This document shows positions 1 to 12,647 of a stretch of 64,000 nucleotides of DNA, one piece after another (the first letter of the stretch is position 1; every line of letters starts with the position of its first letter). Origin of the DNA: Vigna angularis (taxonomy: Eukaryota > Streptophyta > Magnoliopsida > Fabales > Fabaceae). The notes beneath the pieces were generated by a model that was given only the letters and a program-made list of their open reading frames with translations, did not search any database and was not told the DNA's origin. Where the stretch lies: the NCBI RefSeq assembly GCF_016808095.1, contig NC_068976.1, positions 15,463,663 through 15,527,662 of the forward strand. The letters run 5' to 3'. The position numbers and the translations under genes are program-made.

Positions 1-1440
1 GATGATGATTTAAGAATGATGACGTCTAAGAGCATGTTTGGGGAAGATATTTTTTTATGTTTTCAGCTGTTCTAGGATTTTTTTTGTATGTTTAGATAAT
101 AACTGAGATTTGTAAAAAAAAAAATTGTTTCTTTTAGGAATCTGATAATTCATAATTTATGATGAGTTTTGAACAATTTTTTCCCTTTTGAGTTTCATGA
201 TCCTTTTTCTTATGATTTGATTTATTTTGTTTCAATCAACCTAAATTAATTATGGTACAGCTACTTTTCATCAAACTTGTCCTAAAAAGGAAGAGTACAA
301 TATATTATAATAATAAATTATGTCAATAATTTATTTTTCCTAATTGCACGCCCGAAATCTACTTGATACTACGATAAAATCTGAGGAAGTAAATGACATT
401 AATTTAGGCAAAGAAATATATTTTCCTATCTAGATAAACTTCGCCATTCAAAAGCATGAGATGAAATGGAATAATGATCCTCCATATCCATTTGTAGGCA
501 TAACCGAAGAAGATACTCCTAAAATAAACACCTTGGGATGACCAAGAACATGACAAATACTTTTTGACTAAAATCTGTCTTTTACAAGCATTCAAACATT
601 AATCCTCAGATTTTACATAATATTCTGCAGATGTAGATATCAGAGAAAAGGGATCATCAAAAGCCCCTTCATTGATTACCTTGTTAGGTATGAATTCTTA
701 ATGCACATATGCAATGTATTGTTTACCTTGTTAGGTATGAATAGCTATTCTTAATGCGCATATGCAAGACATGCACGCATTTCTTTGGGCCCTTGGAGAA
801 TAAATATTCTTTGACAGATCAAGACTGCAGTATTTGTGTAGCTTTGGTTTTTTCCAGTCTGACCAATATTGACTGGTAGTTATAATCTGGTATATAAGGC
901 TCATCTCTCACAGCTGATGGAACAATGTGCTGTGGTTATGCAGGTCGGATTGATTTGCAAGATACTGTCATACCAGAATCTGACCAAAGCCAGAAGCTTG
1001 AATCAAACTAACTTGTTTTACTTTTATTGGAACTTGTATTCTATTCTTTATGCTTGGCGTTTGAAGGTTGTAGATGACTGAATATTAGCAAGCAGGTTCA
1101 TAATTCAATTATAGGGATCTGGATGATGGAGTAAGGTCATCATGGATCATGGCGGGGTTAATACCATGAGGCTCAGTTATACCGCACAAACATGATATTA
1201 TCCTTGACATGAAGTCAGACCGTTGCTATACAACTCCTTTCCAGTTTCCTGAAATCCAAGCATTTAAGGTGTTGTTAAGTAATGAAAATTTTGTGTCTAT
1301 TATTTTATTTTTTCTCTTTGTATACAAATATTTTGATCGAGTTTTTTTGCTACCAATATTGTGTTTAGTATATATAGATTGCCATACCCTTGACTTTATA
1401 CATTCAACTGGAACTCATAAGGTTATATAGTTTGGAGCAA
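1..1440. other. Left edge, no confident gene
   Basis: The first 75 bases of the window read open on the + strand to a TAG at 73-75, which could be the end of an exon belonging to a gene off the left edge, but nothing in it is recognisable. The rest holds only short reading frames without family resemblance. It is slightly less AT-rich than the following 2 kb and may be the 3' flank of a gene to the left. Confidence 0.25.
676..767. repeat. Short imperfect direct duplication
   Basis: The segment 676-714, starting TTACCTTGTTAGGTATGAA, recurs at 723-767 with a small insertion (AGCTA) and one substitution in the CATATGCAA end. It is probably a local tandem duplication; no function is visible. Confidence 0.7.
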
Positions 1441-3510
1441 AGTGCAACATCAACACCTTGACTAACTCATTAGTTTCAGAAAAGAAAAGGAAAACCAAAT
1501 TCTAGGAGTGTCAAAAACCTGTTTGAGCACATGGCTACGTCAAATAGCAGCACCGTAAGTGATGTGAATATAGTTTTTAACACTTCGATTCAAAATTGCC
1601 GACCAAAACATATGATTTCACCCTCACAAGTTTTTAAAGTTACCTTTTTTTAACTAAATTTCTAAATTCTAAAATTCTAAAATCATTTCTTGCCTTAAAT
1701 CTGTCCTAAAATCGTAATATTTGGTTTCTGGATAAAAGAAAATTGGTAAAACTTTCAGTAACTTAAAAATTAGAAAATCAATTTTAAGAGAAAGTTGAGA
1801 GATTAAATTCATATATTGACTGTTCCAGATGATTAATATGTTATTAGTAATATTAATAAGTAGCCATTCTCTAATATTATTAATAGTATTATTCAGTAGC
1901 TATTCTCTAATATAGGGGTATTTAGAACTTTGTGCACGTTTTTTTTTACTTTGTGAAAGTTTTTTTGTTGTTGACAGAAGTACTTTGAAAAGTTATTCTT
2001 ATTAAAGTGATTGAAAAGTTAAACCTAAAATATTCTGATATTTTCTTTGTTTTATTAATTTCTTGATATTTTTTATGTTTGAGAGTGCTATTTTTACATT
2101 ATTTTCATTCGTACAAGCCATGAATAGATACATCGACTTTTTTTCTATGAAAATGTTGTTATCATAAAATTAAATTACTTTCATTCTCATGTTATATGAT
2201 TTAAATTAAAGAGATTCTTGTCATTATAGGTTTATTTTTTGGAAGTATACCATTGAATTTATTTTCTTAACTCTTATATAGGTTTACTCTTTTAAAAATT
2301 ACAAATAATAAGGTTAAGTTGGGTTAAGGTGGCACGACTTCGTTTTGAAGAAGTCGTGTTTAGTAGAGGTGATTTGTTCGAAAATTAATCAAGAACAAAG
2401 TCATACTTGAGGGTGGTGACTTTTAGGATTTTAGTTTATTGTGTATGATAAATAAATCATTTAACTGGATGAAGACTTTAATGGTTTTTTTTTAAGGTTT
2501 CACACGACTTTAATATTAAAATATTATATAATGAAAGAAAGAAAAGAATACTCCAATTAATAATAATAAGAGTGAAAGAATATATTTATTTTTAATTATT
2601 TTAGCTATGTATTTGCAAAATATTTTATGTCTCATAATACTAAACTAATGAAAGAAGCATTTACAACTTATTACGTCAAAATGAAAGAACCTTGGATAGG
2701 TTATTTGTTTCCCTAATAACGTTTTAGTTTTATTTTTCTTTTTTATTTATTTAAGCTTTCTTAGTCATTCCACCTCACAAATATTACTAATCCATTTTTT
2801 AAAAGAAATCTAACAACTATGTTCATCTTCTTTATTTGAAAAAAAGTTTGTAGAAAGCAAATTTAAATATTTGTATTAAATTAAACCACCTTAGGGTTGT
2901 TCCGTGGTGTGAATTACAATTAATTTGAAACAAAATTTCTACAAATCTAAAAGTTGAATTGATTAAAATGTGGATAACAATGTGAGCAGTTGGAAAGGTG
3001 ATTTGAAATGTGAATTAGCAATGACACCTTATTTTGTCAAACTATCATTCTAACTCATTAAAAACATACAATTACATTTCCAAATTTTTTCTAAAACTCA
3101 TAATATGCATATTAAAAATTAATTAAAAAACACGACACATAAATAATATTAAAATCATGTTATTATAATGAGACTTCAATATAAAAAAAATAAAAACAAC
3201 TAAAGTCTTTAACGACTTGAGTTAAAATAAAAAACACTAAAAATGATTATAATATGAGACTTCAATCTTTATCAACTTTGAAAAAATCATGTTAAACATA
3301 CATAACTTTAATTAGTGTTAATTAATTATAGTCGAATTTGTATTTCATAGTAATAATAACTTCACCATTTACACATAAATCGACTTAATTATATATATAA
3401 ACACGACTTATTCAAATAAAATTATATATCTTCATATCCTATTCATAATTAAAAAAAAAACTACATAAATAATTATCTAAGCAAATTCATCCATATACAT
3501 ACAAAAAATC
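1441..3510. other. AT-rich intergenic DNA
   Basis: No reading frame of note on either strand. It contains short self-complementary pieces, such as the CACGACTTC / GAAGTCGTG pair near 2333-2360, and is probably decayed repeat DNA. No element ends could be defined. Confidence 0.4.
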
Positions 3511-3822
3511 GTCATTACAACTTTGTTCACTTGAAGAAATTTGGAGAAGAGTGATTGAGGAGATTTGAGAAGATTTGAAGGTAATTTTTTTGTTGTTTAT
3601 TTGAGTGAATTTGAAGGTAAATGAGAGTGAATGTGGAAGTAAATTTTTTTAATCTGTCATCTCAATCATATTCTACACTAATTCTCATAAACTTTACTTT
3701 CCAAATTCACTCTCATTTATCTCCAATTTCACTCAAATAAATAACAATAAAATTTATCTTTAAATCTTCTCAAATTTCCTCAATCACTTTTTTTTAAATC
3801 TATTCAAGTGAACAAGACTTAC
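3511..3822. repeat. Long inverted repeat (hairpin), ~130-bp arms
   Basis: The left arm (about 3511-3643) contains TTGTTCACTTGAA, GTGATTGAGGA, TTTGAGAAGATTTGAAG and ATGAGAGTGAAT. The right arm (about 3693-3822) carries the reverse complements in mirrored order (ATTCACTCTCAT, CTTCTCAAATTTCCTCAATCAC, TTCAAGTGAACAA). The loop is about 49 bases. The arms match with scattered mismatches over roughly 130 bases, so a transcript would form a long imperfect hairpin. This could be a foldback MITE or a young small-RNA-producing hairpin. No target-site duplication was found. Confidence 0.75.
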
Positions 3823-4500
3823 ATTTGTAAGTAATCATAACAAGGAAGTGTTCTAGTTTTTTACGGAATGTATGACAGTGAGATATAGTTCTAATGGTTT
3901 ACGTAGGTGCAAATATCTTAAAGACAATGAAACATGGTATAAGATATTTTTGTATGCATATGCCTTTTAAAAAAATTATTTAATTTAAATTAACAAACAT
4001 ATACTTTTTTTAATCAAAATCTGACATTTATTTTCTTTAGTAAAAAAAGGTATATTATATATTCTCGAAAAAGACATTTCTGAAAAACATAATCATGTAT
4101 ATCTTGAAACAAATCCAACCAAAGGCTTAAACCGGAAGAGCATATCATCATGTCTTCCTTCTTCTACGGACCCATTTTATATCTTTCTTCATCTTTCTCC
4201 ATAATCTTCTTCATTTCTTCATGTTTTCAGCTATGAGTACCTGTGCTCCCATTGTTTTCTTACGGCCCACAGATATCTCCTTTGTCGTTACACCATTTAT
4301 TTAATATCATATCTTTAATAATAATACAAATTTTAAATAATTTGACTTATGATAAATTATACGTCATCCAAATCCTACCAGTAGATTTTATTATTTTATT
4401 TATAAATTAAAAATTAAATAAAAGTAATTCTGATAGAAAAAGTCAAAGAAAAGCACATGACTCTTGTAAATAATGATCTTATTTGAAAAGGAAGAACAAG

Positions 4501-4817
4501 AAAATATCAGATTTCTTAGAAATGAAGTTTCCAAAAGAGGAAGCGTAGGCATAAAATATCTAAGATGGTGGAAGGAATAGAATAGAAAGAGAAGGGAGGT
4601 GGTAGATTTTTAAGTGCAACAATATAATAGAACTGTTGTTGATGTGAGTGATACATTCGTATTTTTTAAGAATTTATATTATGAAAATTTTGTTATAATA
4701 AGATAAACAATGTGAGGAAGGAAGATAACAGATATTTTTGATGGGCAGATGAAAATATCTCCCATGCTAATGTAGCCTGACGGTGACGTGGCCATGGACT
4801 GGCCCCATGACACGTGT
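4501..4817 (+). promoter_or_regulatory. Evening-element cluster with ABRE-like and G-box
   Basis: Upstream of the COR27/28-like gene there are exact evening elements AAAATATCT at 4553-4561 and 4752-4760, an exact reverse-strand copy (AGATATTTT) at 4730-4738, and a near copy AAAATATCA at 4501-4509. An ABRE-like ACGTGGC follows at 4786-4792, and a palindromic G-box ACACGTGT lies at 4810-4817, about 130 bases before the ATG. Evening elements are bound by CCA1/LHY-type clock factors, and in Arabidopsis evening elements combined with ABRE-like motifs drive cold induction of COR27. Clock and cold control of this gene is therefore inferred. Confidence 0.75.
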
Positions 4818-4947
4818 AAAAGCGCAGACAACTGTATTCCCTTTTTGTTCACCATCACTGCCCCTTTCTCTCCTCTTATTCATTCATTTCCTTCACCTTC
4901 CAATTCCCATTGCGAACAAAAATATCACACACAAACATACATATAAG

Positions 4948-7900
4948 ATGAACAACAATTTCAGAGTTACCAGAACGCCAGAAGAAACTCCAACCACTTC
5001 TTCCACCTTCCTCAACTCTCATAACAACCCGATTCAGGTATCTTCACTCTTCGTTAACTTTTCTTTTCTTTTTACTTTCTTAATTTCTTCTTCTTCATCT
5101 TCTTCTGAGAAACTCTTCTACGGTTAGGGTTACGGATGGGATGAAGGATGCTAATTTTCTTTTTTTTTTTTTGAAAAAGAGAAAATCTGTTCACGCTTTG
5201 CTTGCTTGATCTGCAATGGAGAATATTCTGATATTCGTAATAACTGTTTTTATTTTTTCTTTTCTTTTTAAGGCGAGATTTCGTAATCGTCTTTATTTAA
5301 ATTCATTAATGATTTAAAGTCTTCCTGATATTAAATCAGAGACTTTGGAGGTATTGGCTATTGGTAAAAGTATTATTATTATTTTTTTCCTGAAATTTAA
5401 GTGGTTGTAATTAAGTGAAGTTTGGGTTTCAACTTGCATTACGCAATTCATAAATAAATATCGATCCAGAGTTTGTATATTTAATGTATGATTAGACAGG
5501 AGCTTGGTTTCATGTTATGTTTGCTTTATGAATTTAATTAATTAATTGGGTATTTTCAAAAGATATAAATCAAATAGGAAATTGATTGACGAACTTTGAT
5601 CTTAAGTAACTCTGTCTGAAATCTTGCTTAAAGTTTTAATATCTGTGGAATTACAAACAACTGACTGCATATAATATAATTATTTTGTTGTGAATTAAAT
5701 TAACAAATATTTTCTAACACACAAAGTTGGTATGACTTTACCAAAAAATTAATCGGTGGAGTAAGTTTCTTTTCTTAAAAGCGAAAGTTTTTATTTATTT
5801 TTTATTTTTTTATATATTTTATAATTTTAAAAATCTCATTCTCTTGAAAAATAAATTAAATCACTAAATGTAGAGAAATTTGTTTTCCTTTCCTTTCAAC
5901 CGATAGTAATTTGTTTTTATTTGCAAATTAGTGGTATACTATGTATTCTGTTAACATGATTCTGGGGTTTGATATGTATGTATCAGGGCATTAGAGAGAT
6001 AGATTCCACAATGGCTGCAGAGTGGACAGATGAGAAACACAGCATGTATATAAAGTCTATAGAAGCATCTTTTGTTAATCAGTTATATGATTCTAAGCAA
6101 ATGAGAGCTTCCTTTCCCTGCAAAGGAACTTCCTGTGACCCTGCTACCACTTCTGGCCAGGTTTCCTTTTTAATTTTTTCTGCACTGACTTGTTTTATAA
6201 TATGAACAAAAATTAAGAAATGGGTTTGGTTGTTATCATGAATGTCATCACTATAAATCTGTAAATGCAAAGATTTGTCAATCAGGAATTAACATAGACT
6301 CGACTTTTGAGTTTGTTATGATAAAAAATCAAACATCAATTTAAGTTATTACCTTAAACATCAATAATTAGCTTATCATGGAGCTATAAGATTAGCCTGG
6401 TAAAATTTGGAAGGGAGAGTTAACCAATTTGGAATTGAAAACTCGGTCTGTAACGTGAGGTTTTTGCCTTATAAAAGATTATATACACGGCCTATGATGA
6501 TCTTAAATTAACTTGTATACCTTCCCTCTCTTCTTACACCTTAACAGGACTAAGTTATTTTTTTCTTTTGAACAGTTCAAGGTACTTCGTGGCGGGTGTT
6601 GGCAAAAGATCAATTTTGAGAGACCGCAAACGAGTAGGATTAACCAGTGTCATGATTTGACGGAAAATCCATGGATTCAGCACTATCGATCTTCAAGCAA
6701 ACAGAGAAACACAGTTGCTCCATCCCTTCAAGAGAGTGTCAGTACCTCAAACAAAGTTGTTGATTTAGGACAAAGGAAAGGAATTCCCTCTGGGTCAGGA
6801 CATCTTCATTTGTGTGAATCTCGTGTCTGCCATAAAGATATGCTTTCTAGTGACACAGGTGACCCAAAATCTTCTTCTCCTTTGAAAATATCATCTTCAA
6901 AATTGGCTTTACTGTCTGAGCTTTCCTGCATGGCATGCTTAGCATAACCCACATTGTTTTTTTCATTTCCTTTTCTTTTTGTTGTGTTATATTTTATGTT
7001 TAAGACCAAATATGATTAACAAATGTTATCTGGTGGCCCTCTATAAAGGGTATACTAGAATTCCACCTTTATAGAGTGTAATTAAGTGAATGTTTAGATA
7101 CTTGATTTTATAGACTATGGTTAAAATTAATTTTGAAGTAAACTATGTTTTAATGTTTTTATGTTAATAACCAACAAAGTGAGCATATGATCGAAGTTCA
7201 TTTTAATTTTTTTTTTAAAATAAAAATAAAATATTGACCTAATCCAAAAATGCACTATTTTTGGTAACATTATCTAACTACTTATAAAACTTTATCTAAA
7301 TGATTTGAAAGATTAATGTGATACATTTAAGAATTAGAAGAATAAAAATGAACAAATTTAAAGAAAAAAACAAATTAAATTTTAAAAATGTTAGTGATAC
7401 AAAACTTGTCTTGAGTACTTAACCTAAAACACATAAACACTTACTGAAATTACATCAGTATGTATTTTAAGTTGGTTTTGGATGATTCAACCTGAATCAA
7501 ACCAGATACATAAGATTTCGATAGGTCTGGCATTTGCAGTGTGAAGATTATTGCTTCATGTGTGCATATTTCATCCATAACACAATAGTTTAGGTTACTG
7601 CTTTTTTGTATATCTACTCTCTGTTATGATTTATGGATTCCAAGTGTTATTCCATTTAATGAAGCATTTTAATTTGTCTGTCTGTTCCTTGCAGAGATGT
7701 CAGGCCAGAACTTTGTTGATGATGAAGTGAAAGGCAAAAAGCAGAATAAAAAAAGCAAAGTGAAACGACAGAGATCTTTAACTGATGCAAAAGACAATGA
7801 TCAGGTAATATATAATTTTATATTATAACTATTTTTTGCCTGGGATCTTAGAATTTCATGTGCGTGGAGCTGAGTTATGACCATTTCAAATTGTTTTTTC

Positions 7901-7983
7901 AGATGGTACCTAACCGAAAATCTTCTTCTGGTGGAGATTTTATCACGTTAGTCTCAACTATGAAAAATATAATACTATTTTAA
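4948..7983 (+). CDS. COR27: COR27/COR28-like cold- and clock-regulated protein (5 exons)
   Basis: Exons 4948-5037, 5987-6160, 6576-6858, 7695-7804 and 7903-7983 join in frame through GT-AG junctions to give 245 residues. Family signatures are EWTDEKHSMYIKSIEASF (residues 42-59), FKVLRGGCWQKINFER (89-104), NPWIQHYR (119-126) and MSGQNFVDDE (184-193). A lysine/arginine-rich run at 195-209 is a likely nuclear localisation signal. In Arabidopsis, COR27 and COR28 are small nuclear proteins without a known enzymatic domain; they are induced by cold and blue light and repress evening clock genes. The ATG at 4948 was chosen because it is the plausible leader-proximal start. An in-frame ATG at 4807 would add 47 low-complexity residues but lies next to the G-box, so it is unlikely. 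Exon 5 and the last residues are the least certain part. The upstream evening elements fit the assignment. COR27 versus COR28 orthology is not settled here. Confidence 0.85.
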
Positions 7984-9780
7984 TCCCTAAATTAAAAAAT
8001 GTCGATCAATCCTAATTGATGATTACAAGAGCTGTATTATCATTGATTGACTTCCATTTTTCAAACATTAACATGTTATCAACACACTTTTTGATAAATA
8101 CTTTTGATTTATTGTTATTTAAAATTCATAAAAAGACTACAAAAATTTTGTTGGTCTCTTGTTCAACAGAGTCTTGTTCATAATTTTGTAGTTTTCAAGG
8201 AATTTTAATTAACAGTAGACCAGTGTGTTAAAAAAAATGTGTTCTTATCATTTTTTTTTCAATGTGATTTTGGTTTTTTAGGACTAATGTGACTGGTCTC
8301 AAAATTTTCAGGGACAAAATAATAGTTTAGTCACTTAAAATTCGAGGAGTTATCACAAATGTGATTTGCTGTAACTTTTGTGGATGACACGTTCTTACTT
8401 AGCATTGGAGTTACCAGGGAATTATTACTACTATGATGAATTCCTGAGTCAAAAAGATTCTCTGCAGAAATTGCACATGCTAATATTGTACCCAGAAATT
8501 TAATATAAAATTAATACTTGTTTATGAACACCCATGCTTTAGGGTTTTCTAGAGATGTTGGTGTCTGTCATAAAAATGATTTTGTTTTCCCTTCATGAAA
8601 TCTCTGTACATACATGAAAAACTAATTTCAGTATTTTTTTTTCCTTCTTTCCGATAGACTAAAAACTTGTTATCTTTTTTTATTTTTATTACTATCTATA
8701 AATTTAGATACATCACTAGTAATTTATTTCGATAAAAATAATTATAACACAATGTTAAAATGTTTCCTTTTACTTAGTTATCATTTTTAATTGTGAAACA
8801 TGTATGATGTTTATGATTATTAATGCACCCATCTACTGAGAAAAATATCATTAACATATACTAAAAACAACAAAGAACATATAAGATATTTAAATGTGAC
8901 AAGGGATTATGGAAAAAGTTAATTGATGCACAACATTAAAGAAATTGGGATAATAAATGTCCTATTTATTGACTCACATTAATAAATTGCACAAATAAAT
9001 TCTAATCTAATTACTTGTCTCAAATGTCATGAAATTGTTGTAAAAATATAAATTTACACGTTTTTTTTTTATATATAAAACACATGAACACATTTGTATT
9101 CATAAAATAATATACGTGCTAGAAATTGGGTCTTAAAAAAGATTAACATAATCAATTTGTTTTAAAAAAACCAAGCTTTAACACGAAACCTTGTTGAGTT
9201 AGAAAAAAATGGGAAACTTTTTACATTAGATTACTAACAAATATAATTCATTTTCACTCAAAAATGTATGTCACTTACAAACAAATTATCCATAATATTA
9301 TTATTATTAATTAATATTAATAATCATAATCATCTTTATTCCACTATTTTTGTGAAGTTAACTTTACTATTATATTTCTTCACTGTTTTTGTAAAGTTAA
9401 TTAAACATGCATAATTTTTTATTGTAAAATGAGTTAGAAAATGAATTTTGATCAAGAAAAAAAAAGTTAATAATCCTAATTCATTATCCTGTCGATCTTT
9501 TATCACATCTAAACTATTAATTGATATTTTCTTACGAAGTACCTTGAAGTTATTGTATATTTCCTGTTTTTTATTATGTAAATTTTAATTTTTATATAAA
9601 AGTAACCTTTTGATTTAAAGAATAAAATAAAATAAAATTATAGTTAAAGTAACAAACAAATATATAAAATCAAACCATTTGAATCAAATTATCTAAAACC
9701 AAGTCAGTATAATAATGAAATTAACTAAAATAGAGCCGTTGGTTGCCTCAGTCATCAGTTATCTTTTTCATATCCGTAAA
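7984..9780. other. AT-rich 3' flank, nothing recognised
   Basis: The 3' flank of the COR27/28-like gene followed by AT-rich sequence. No coding signal, transposon end or RNA gene was seen on either strand. Confidence 0.4.
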
Positions 9781-9817
9781 ATCCCTAATTAGGTTTCAAT
9801 TCCCATTTTTTTTGCAG

Positions 9818-9907
9818 CTTCGACCCTTCGCACAATTGCACAATCGATTAGCTCTACAAACAGGACGTATAACCCTTCTGCGTCAGAACTTACATTTCCT
9901 CTGACTT
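9818..9907 (+). other. Orphan exon-like segment (possible 5'-UTR exon remnant)
   Basis: A 90-base segment of clearly lower AT content sits between a polypyrimidine-AG acceptor (TTTTTTTTGCAG, ending at 9817) and a consensus donor GTAAGTA starting at 9908. It reads open for 28 codons before a TGA but resembles no protein I know. The preceding ATCCCTAATTAGGTTTC looks like the leader of a housekeeping gene. No further exons follow within several kilobases, so it is probably a relic or a transposed leader. Confidence 0.3.
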
Positions 9908-9909
9908 GT

Positions 9910-11030
9910 AAGTATCATTGTTTAATTATTGGCTATTCCTCTTTCGCAGTGTGTCACTATTTATTTAATATGCATAATTCTGATCTCTTCTTATATTTAT
10001 ATAGTAATTAGCTTTACTTCTAAAGTTTTCTTCCGGGTCAAGATTCTTTATTTATGGTATTTACATGATTATAAAAATGCCAAAGAATTTGAAGGATCTA
10101 AGCATCTTAACAAACAAAAAAGCATTGTATTTTTAGGATTTTAGGTAGGAGAGGAAAAAAAGAGAATAAGCTAATGGATAATCTGAAATTGAAATTGCTG
10201 TTGATTCGATGATTAAGGGCAACTTATAAAACACCAATCCCTATTTATACCATTATTAATTAGATTGGGATATATATTTAAACATAGTGAAACACAGAAG
10301 TCATTCTAAAGGTGATCATATATGATACTCTTCAATATTCTAAAATGCAATAATGATATTATTATTAGGTACATTTAACACCCTCTTCGAGATGAAGCTC
10401 ACTAAGCATTTGGTTAGAAGTAAACACATAAAAAGGGAAAGTAATTCATGTCTATAGTATACATGGCTAGCAGGACCATTTGAATAATATGATTATTGCC
10501 TGAAAAGCAGGTTGGAGTATTGCTAGATCAGGGAGAAAGAAACTTCAATGGAACAATGGTTAGTGAAAATTTACTGACAAACAGTAATACACAACCAATG
10601 GTTTGGGCTGGTGTGAATCATAACCGGTCTCTACTTGATTAGAAACCAATAGGCAGAGAAGTTGCCATAATAAAAAAATTAGAGAGACCCTAATTGTTAG
10701 AACTAAGAATGTTTCTTACCATCTTATTAGTTACATTCCATCAAAGCTAATATGTGAATAACCCTATCAATCTTCAAATCGTTGGTCAGAAAGGAAAGGA
10801 GGAAAATAGATCAAACAAGTGATTAACTGTTAGTAGATTATCCAGTGTTCAAGTTTTTTCAACTGTATTGTTTCCTACAATGATTAATATATGATGATCA
10901 GTATCTGGATTTGAGAAAATAAACTAGTGATCAATTTGAATTTGAGATGGAACTTTTAGCATTAATGAGTGTTTATGGGCCCTTTATATAGTTTGGTTGT
11001 ACTCTGTTGGCAGAGAGTTTTACACTCTAT
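9910..11030. other. Intergenic, no gene recognised
   Basis: Contains one 71-codon reading frame (9929-10144) of hydrophobic, AT-driven composition with no family resemblance. No transposon ends were found. Confidence 0.35.
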
Positions 11031-11036
11031 AGTGTA

Positions 11037-11840
11037 ATGTACAACTTTTAGTATCTGTTGGAAGTGTTTAAGCTCTTTTGGTGTACAACTTCTATTATTA
11101 TCTGAGAACGTTTGAAGTTTTTATAGTTTTTTTATGCGAATTTGATTACAACTTTTAGATTTTTAAGTGGTTTGGTGTATAGCTTTTAGTATGTGTTGGG
11201 AACTTTTAGGCTCTTTATATATACGGTTTGACATAAACTTTTAGTATGCACTAAGAGTTTTATACTCTTAAATAGTTCGTGTACAACTTTTAGTTCATCG
11301 TAAGAGTTTTCAGAGTTTGATGTATAACTTACCGGAGAGTGATTGACCTCTGTAATTGACCTCTATAAAATGGTGTACAACATTTAATACAACTTAGAGT
11401 AATTAAACTCTTACAATAAAATGTTGTACAACTTTTAGTAGAATAGAACGATTAAATCTTTTATATAACAACTTTTAGTACAATAAAACAATTAAATTTT
11501 TTGTATAACGATTTGTATAGCTTAGAGGCTAAACTTTTAATATATAATATGTATCAATGTACAAGTTTTAGTATAACTTAGAGTGATTAATTAAGGTTTC
11601 AATATAGATCATTGTTCAACTTTTAATATAACTTAGAGTTATTAAACTTTTTATATAAAGGTTTGCTCATATTTTAACACAACTTAGAATGACTAAGATT
11701 TTAATATAGAAGGTTGTACAACTTTTAGTACTAATTTAGAACAGTTTATTAATTATTGCATGTCTTTTAACATAACTTAGAGATTTATAACTTTTAGTGC
11801 AAGTGATTAATATCTTAGATCGATGTACAACTTTTATATC
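11037..11840. repeat. Degenerate minisatellite, ~48-bp period, ~17 units
   Basis: The phrase TGTACAACTTTTAGTA recurs with variations roughly every 40-55 bases from about 11037 to 11835, for example near 11041, 11280, 11425, 11467, 11713 and 11823. In the right half the unit extends to a pattern like TATAACTTAGAGTGATTAA between the core phrases. Units differ by many substitutions and small indels, so the array is old. No coding potential. Confidence 0.7.
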
Positions 11841-11849
11841 ACTAACGTA

Positions 11850-12640
11850 ATATATTTCATCTAAGACATATTTCAAATTCAACAATATCAAAAGTAAGTC
11901 TACAGAGTTATGGTTGTTCGCATATAAGTGTGAAAGATACATTCATAAAAAAAATCTCAGCAGAATTTCAACCATAGGTTTGTGACTGCAAATAGATGTG
12001 ATAAGCGTTGTGTGAACATTGTACTTAATTTCAACCATAAGTATGAGCCACGAAAGAAATAAATCAATAAAAAAAATATTGTTCAAGTTTTTCAAAGTTG
12101 TCAAATAAAGATAATTATAAATAAAAATAATTATAATTTGGCTGATAAACTATGATTTATTGATTACCAAATGATAACATAAAAATAAAAATAATTGTAA
12201 TTAAGTAGTTAATCTATAATTTTTCAATTAATGCAAAATATATATTATTGAATAATAATTGAATTGTTATTTGTAATTTATAGTTATTAATATAATTAAT
12301 AAAATTATTAATGATAAATATTCTCCACATGCTTGAATGTGGTAGTTACCAGTTTATTTACCAATTATGTTATATTTTAGTTGTAAACTAAAGGAAATGT
12401 AAATAAAAATAATATCGAAGGCTATTACCTTTTTGTGTCTGGTATTTAGAATTTGTGATTAAGGAAAGTTTTGGGATAAAATTAATTTTGTATAAAAAGT
12501 TTTTATGTAAACGGCAACAACAAAATGGATTCTTTTGAAAAAAACAAATTAAATAATTAAAAGTGGTTTGATAATAATATTTTCATGAATCCATAGTTGC
12601 GACGTGCCCTTAGGGATAATTATATATCTTAAAATTTTCG
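11850..12640. other. AT-rich spacer
   Basis: Very AT-rich with no reading frame or clear repeat. AAATAAAAATAATTATAA-like runs near 12115 and 12180 look like slippage-generated simple sequence. Confidence 0.35.
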
Positions 12641-12647
12641 AAAAATA

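Noticed and set aside
404..595. 63-codon frame on the - strand (Trp/Tyr-rich)
   Set aside because: No recognised homologue, no splice partners and typical length for chance frames.
6806..7009. Frame on the - strand over the COR27-like exon 3
   Set aside because: Shadow of the + strand exon, whose family motifs and splice sites are clear.
11037..11840. Regularly spaced repeats considered as a CRISPR array
   Set aside because: Eukaryotic context, strongly degenerate repeats, no constant-length spacers and no cas genes.
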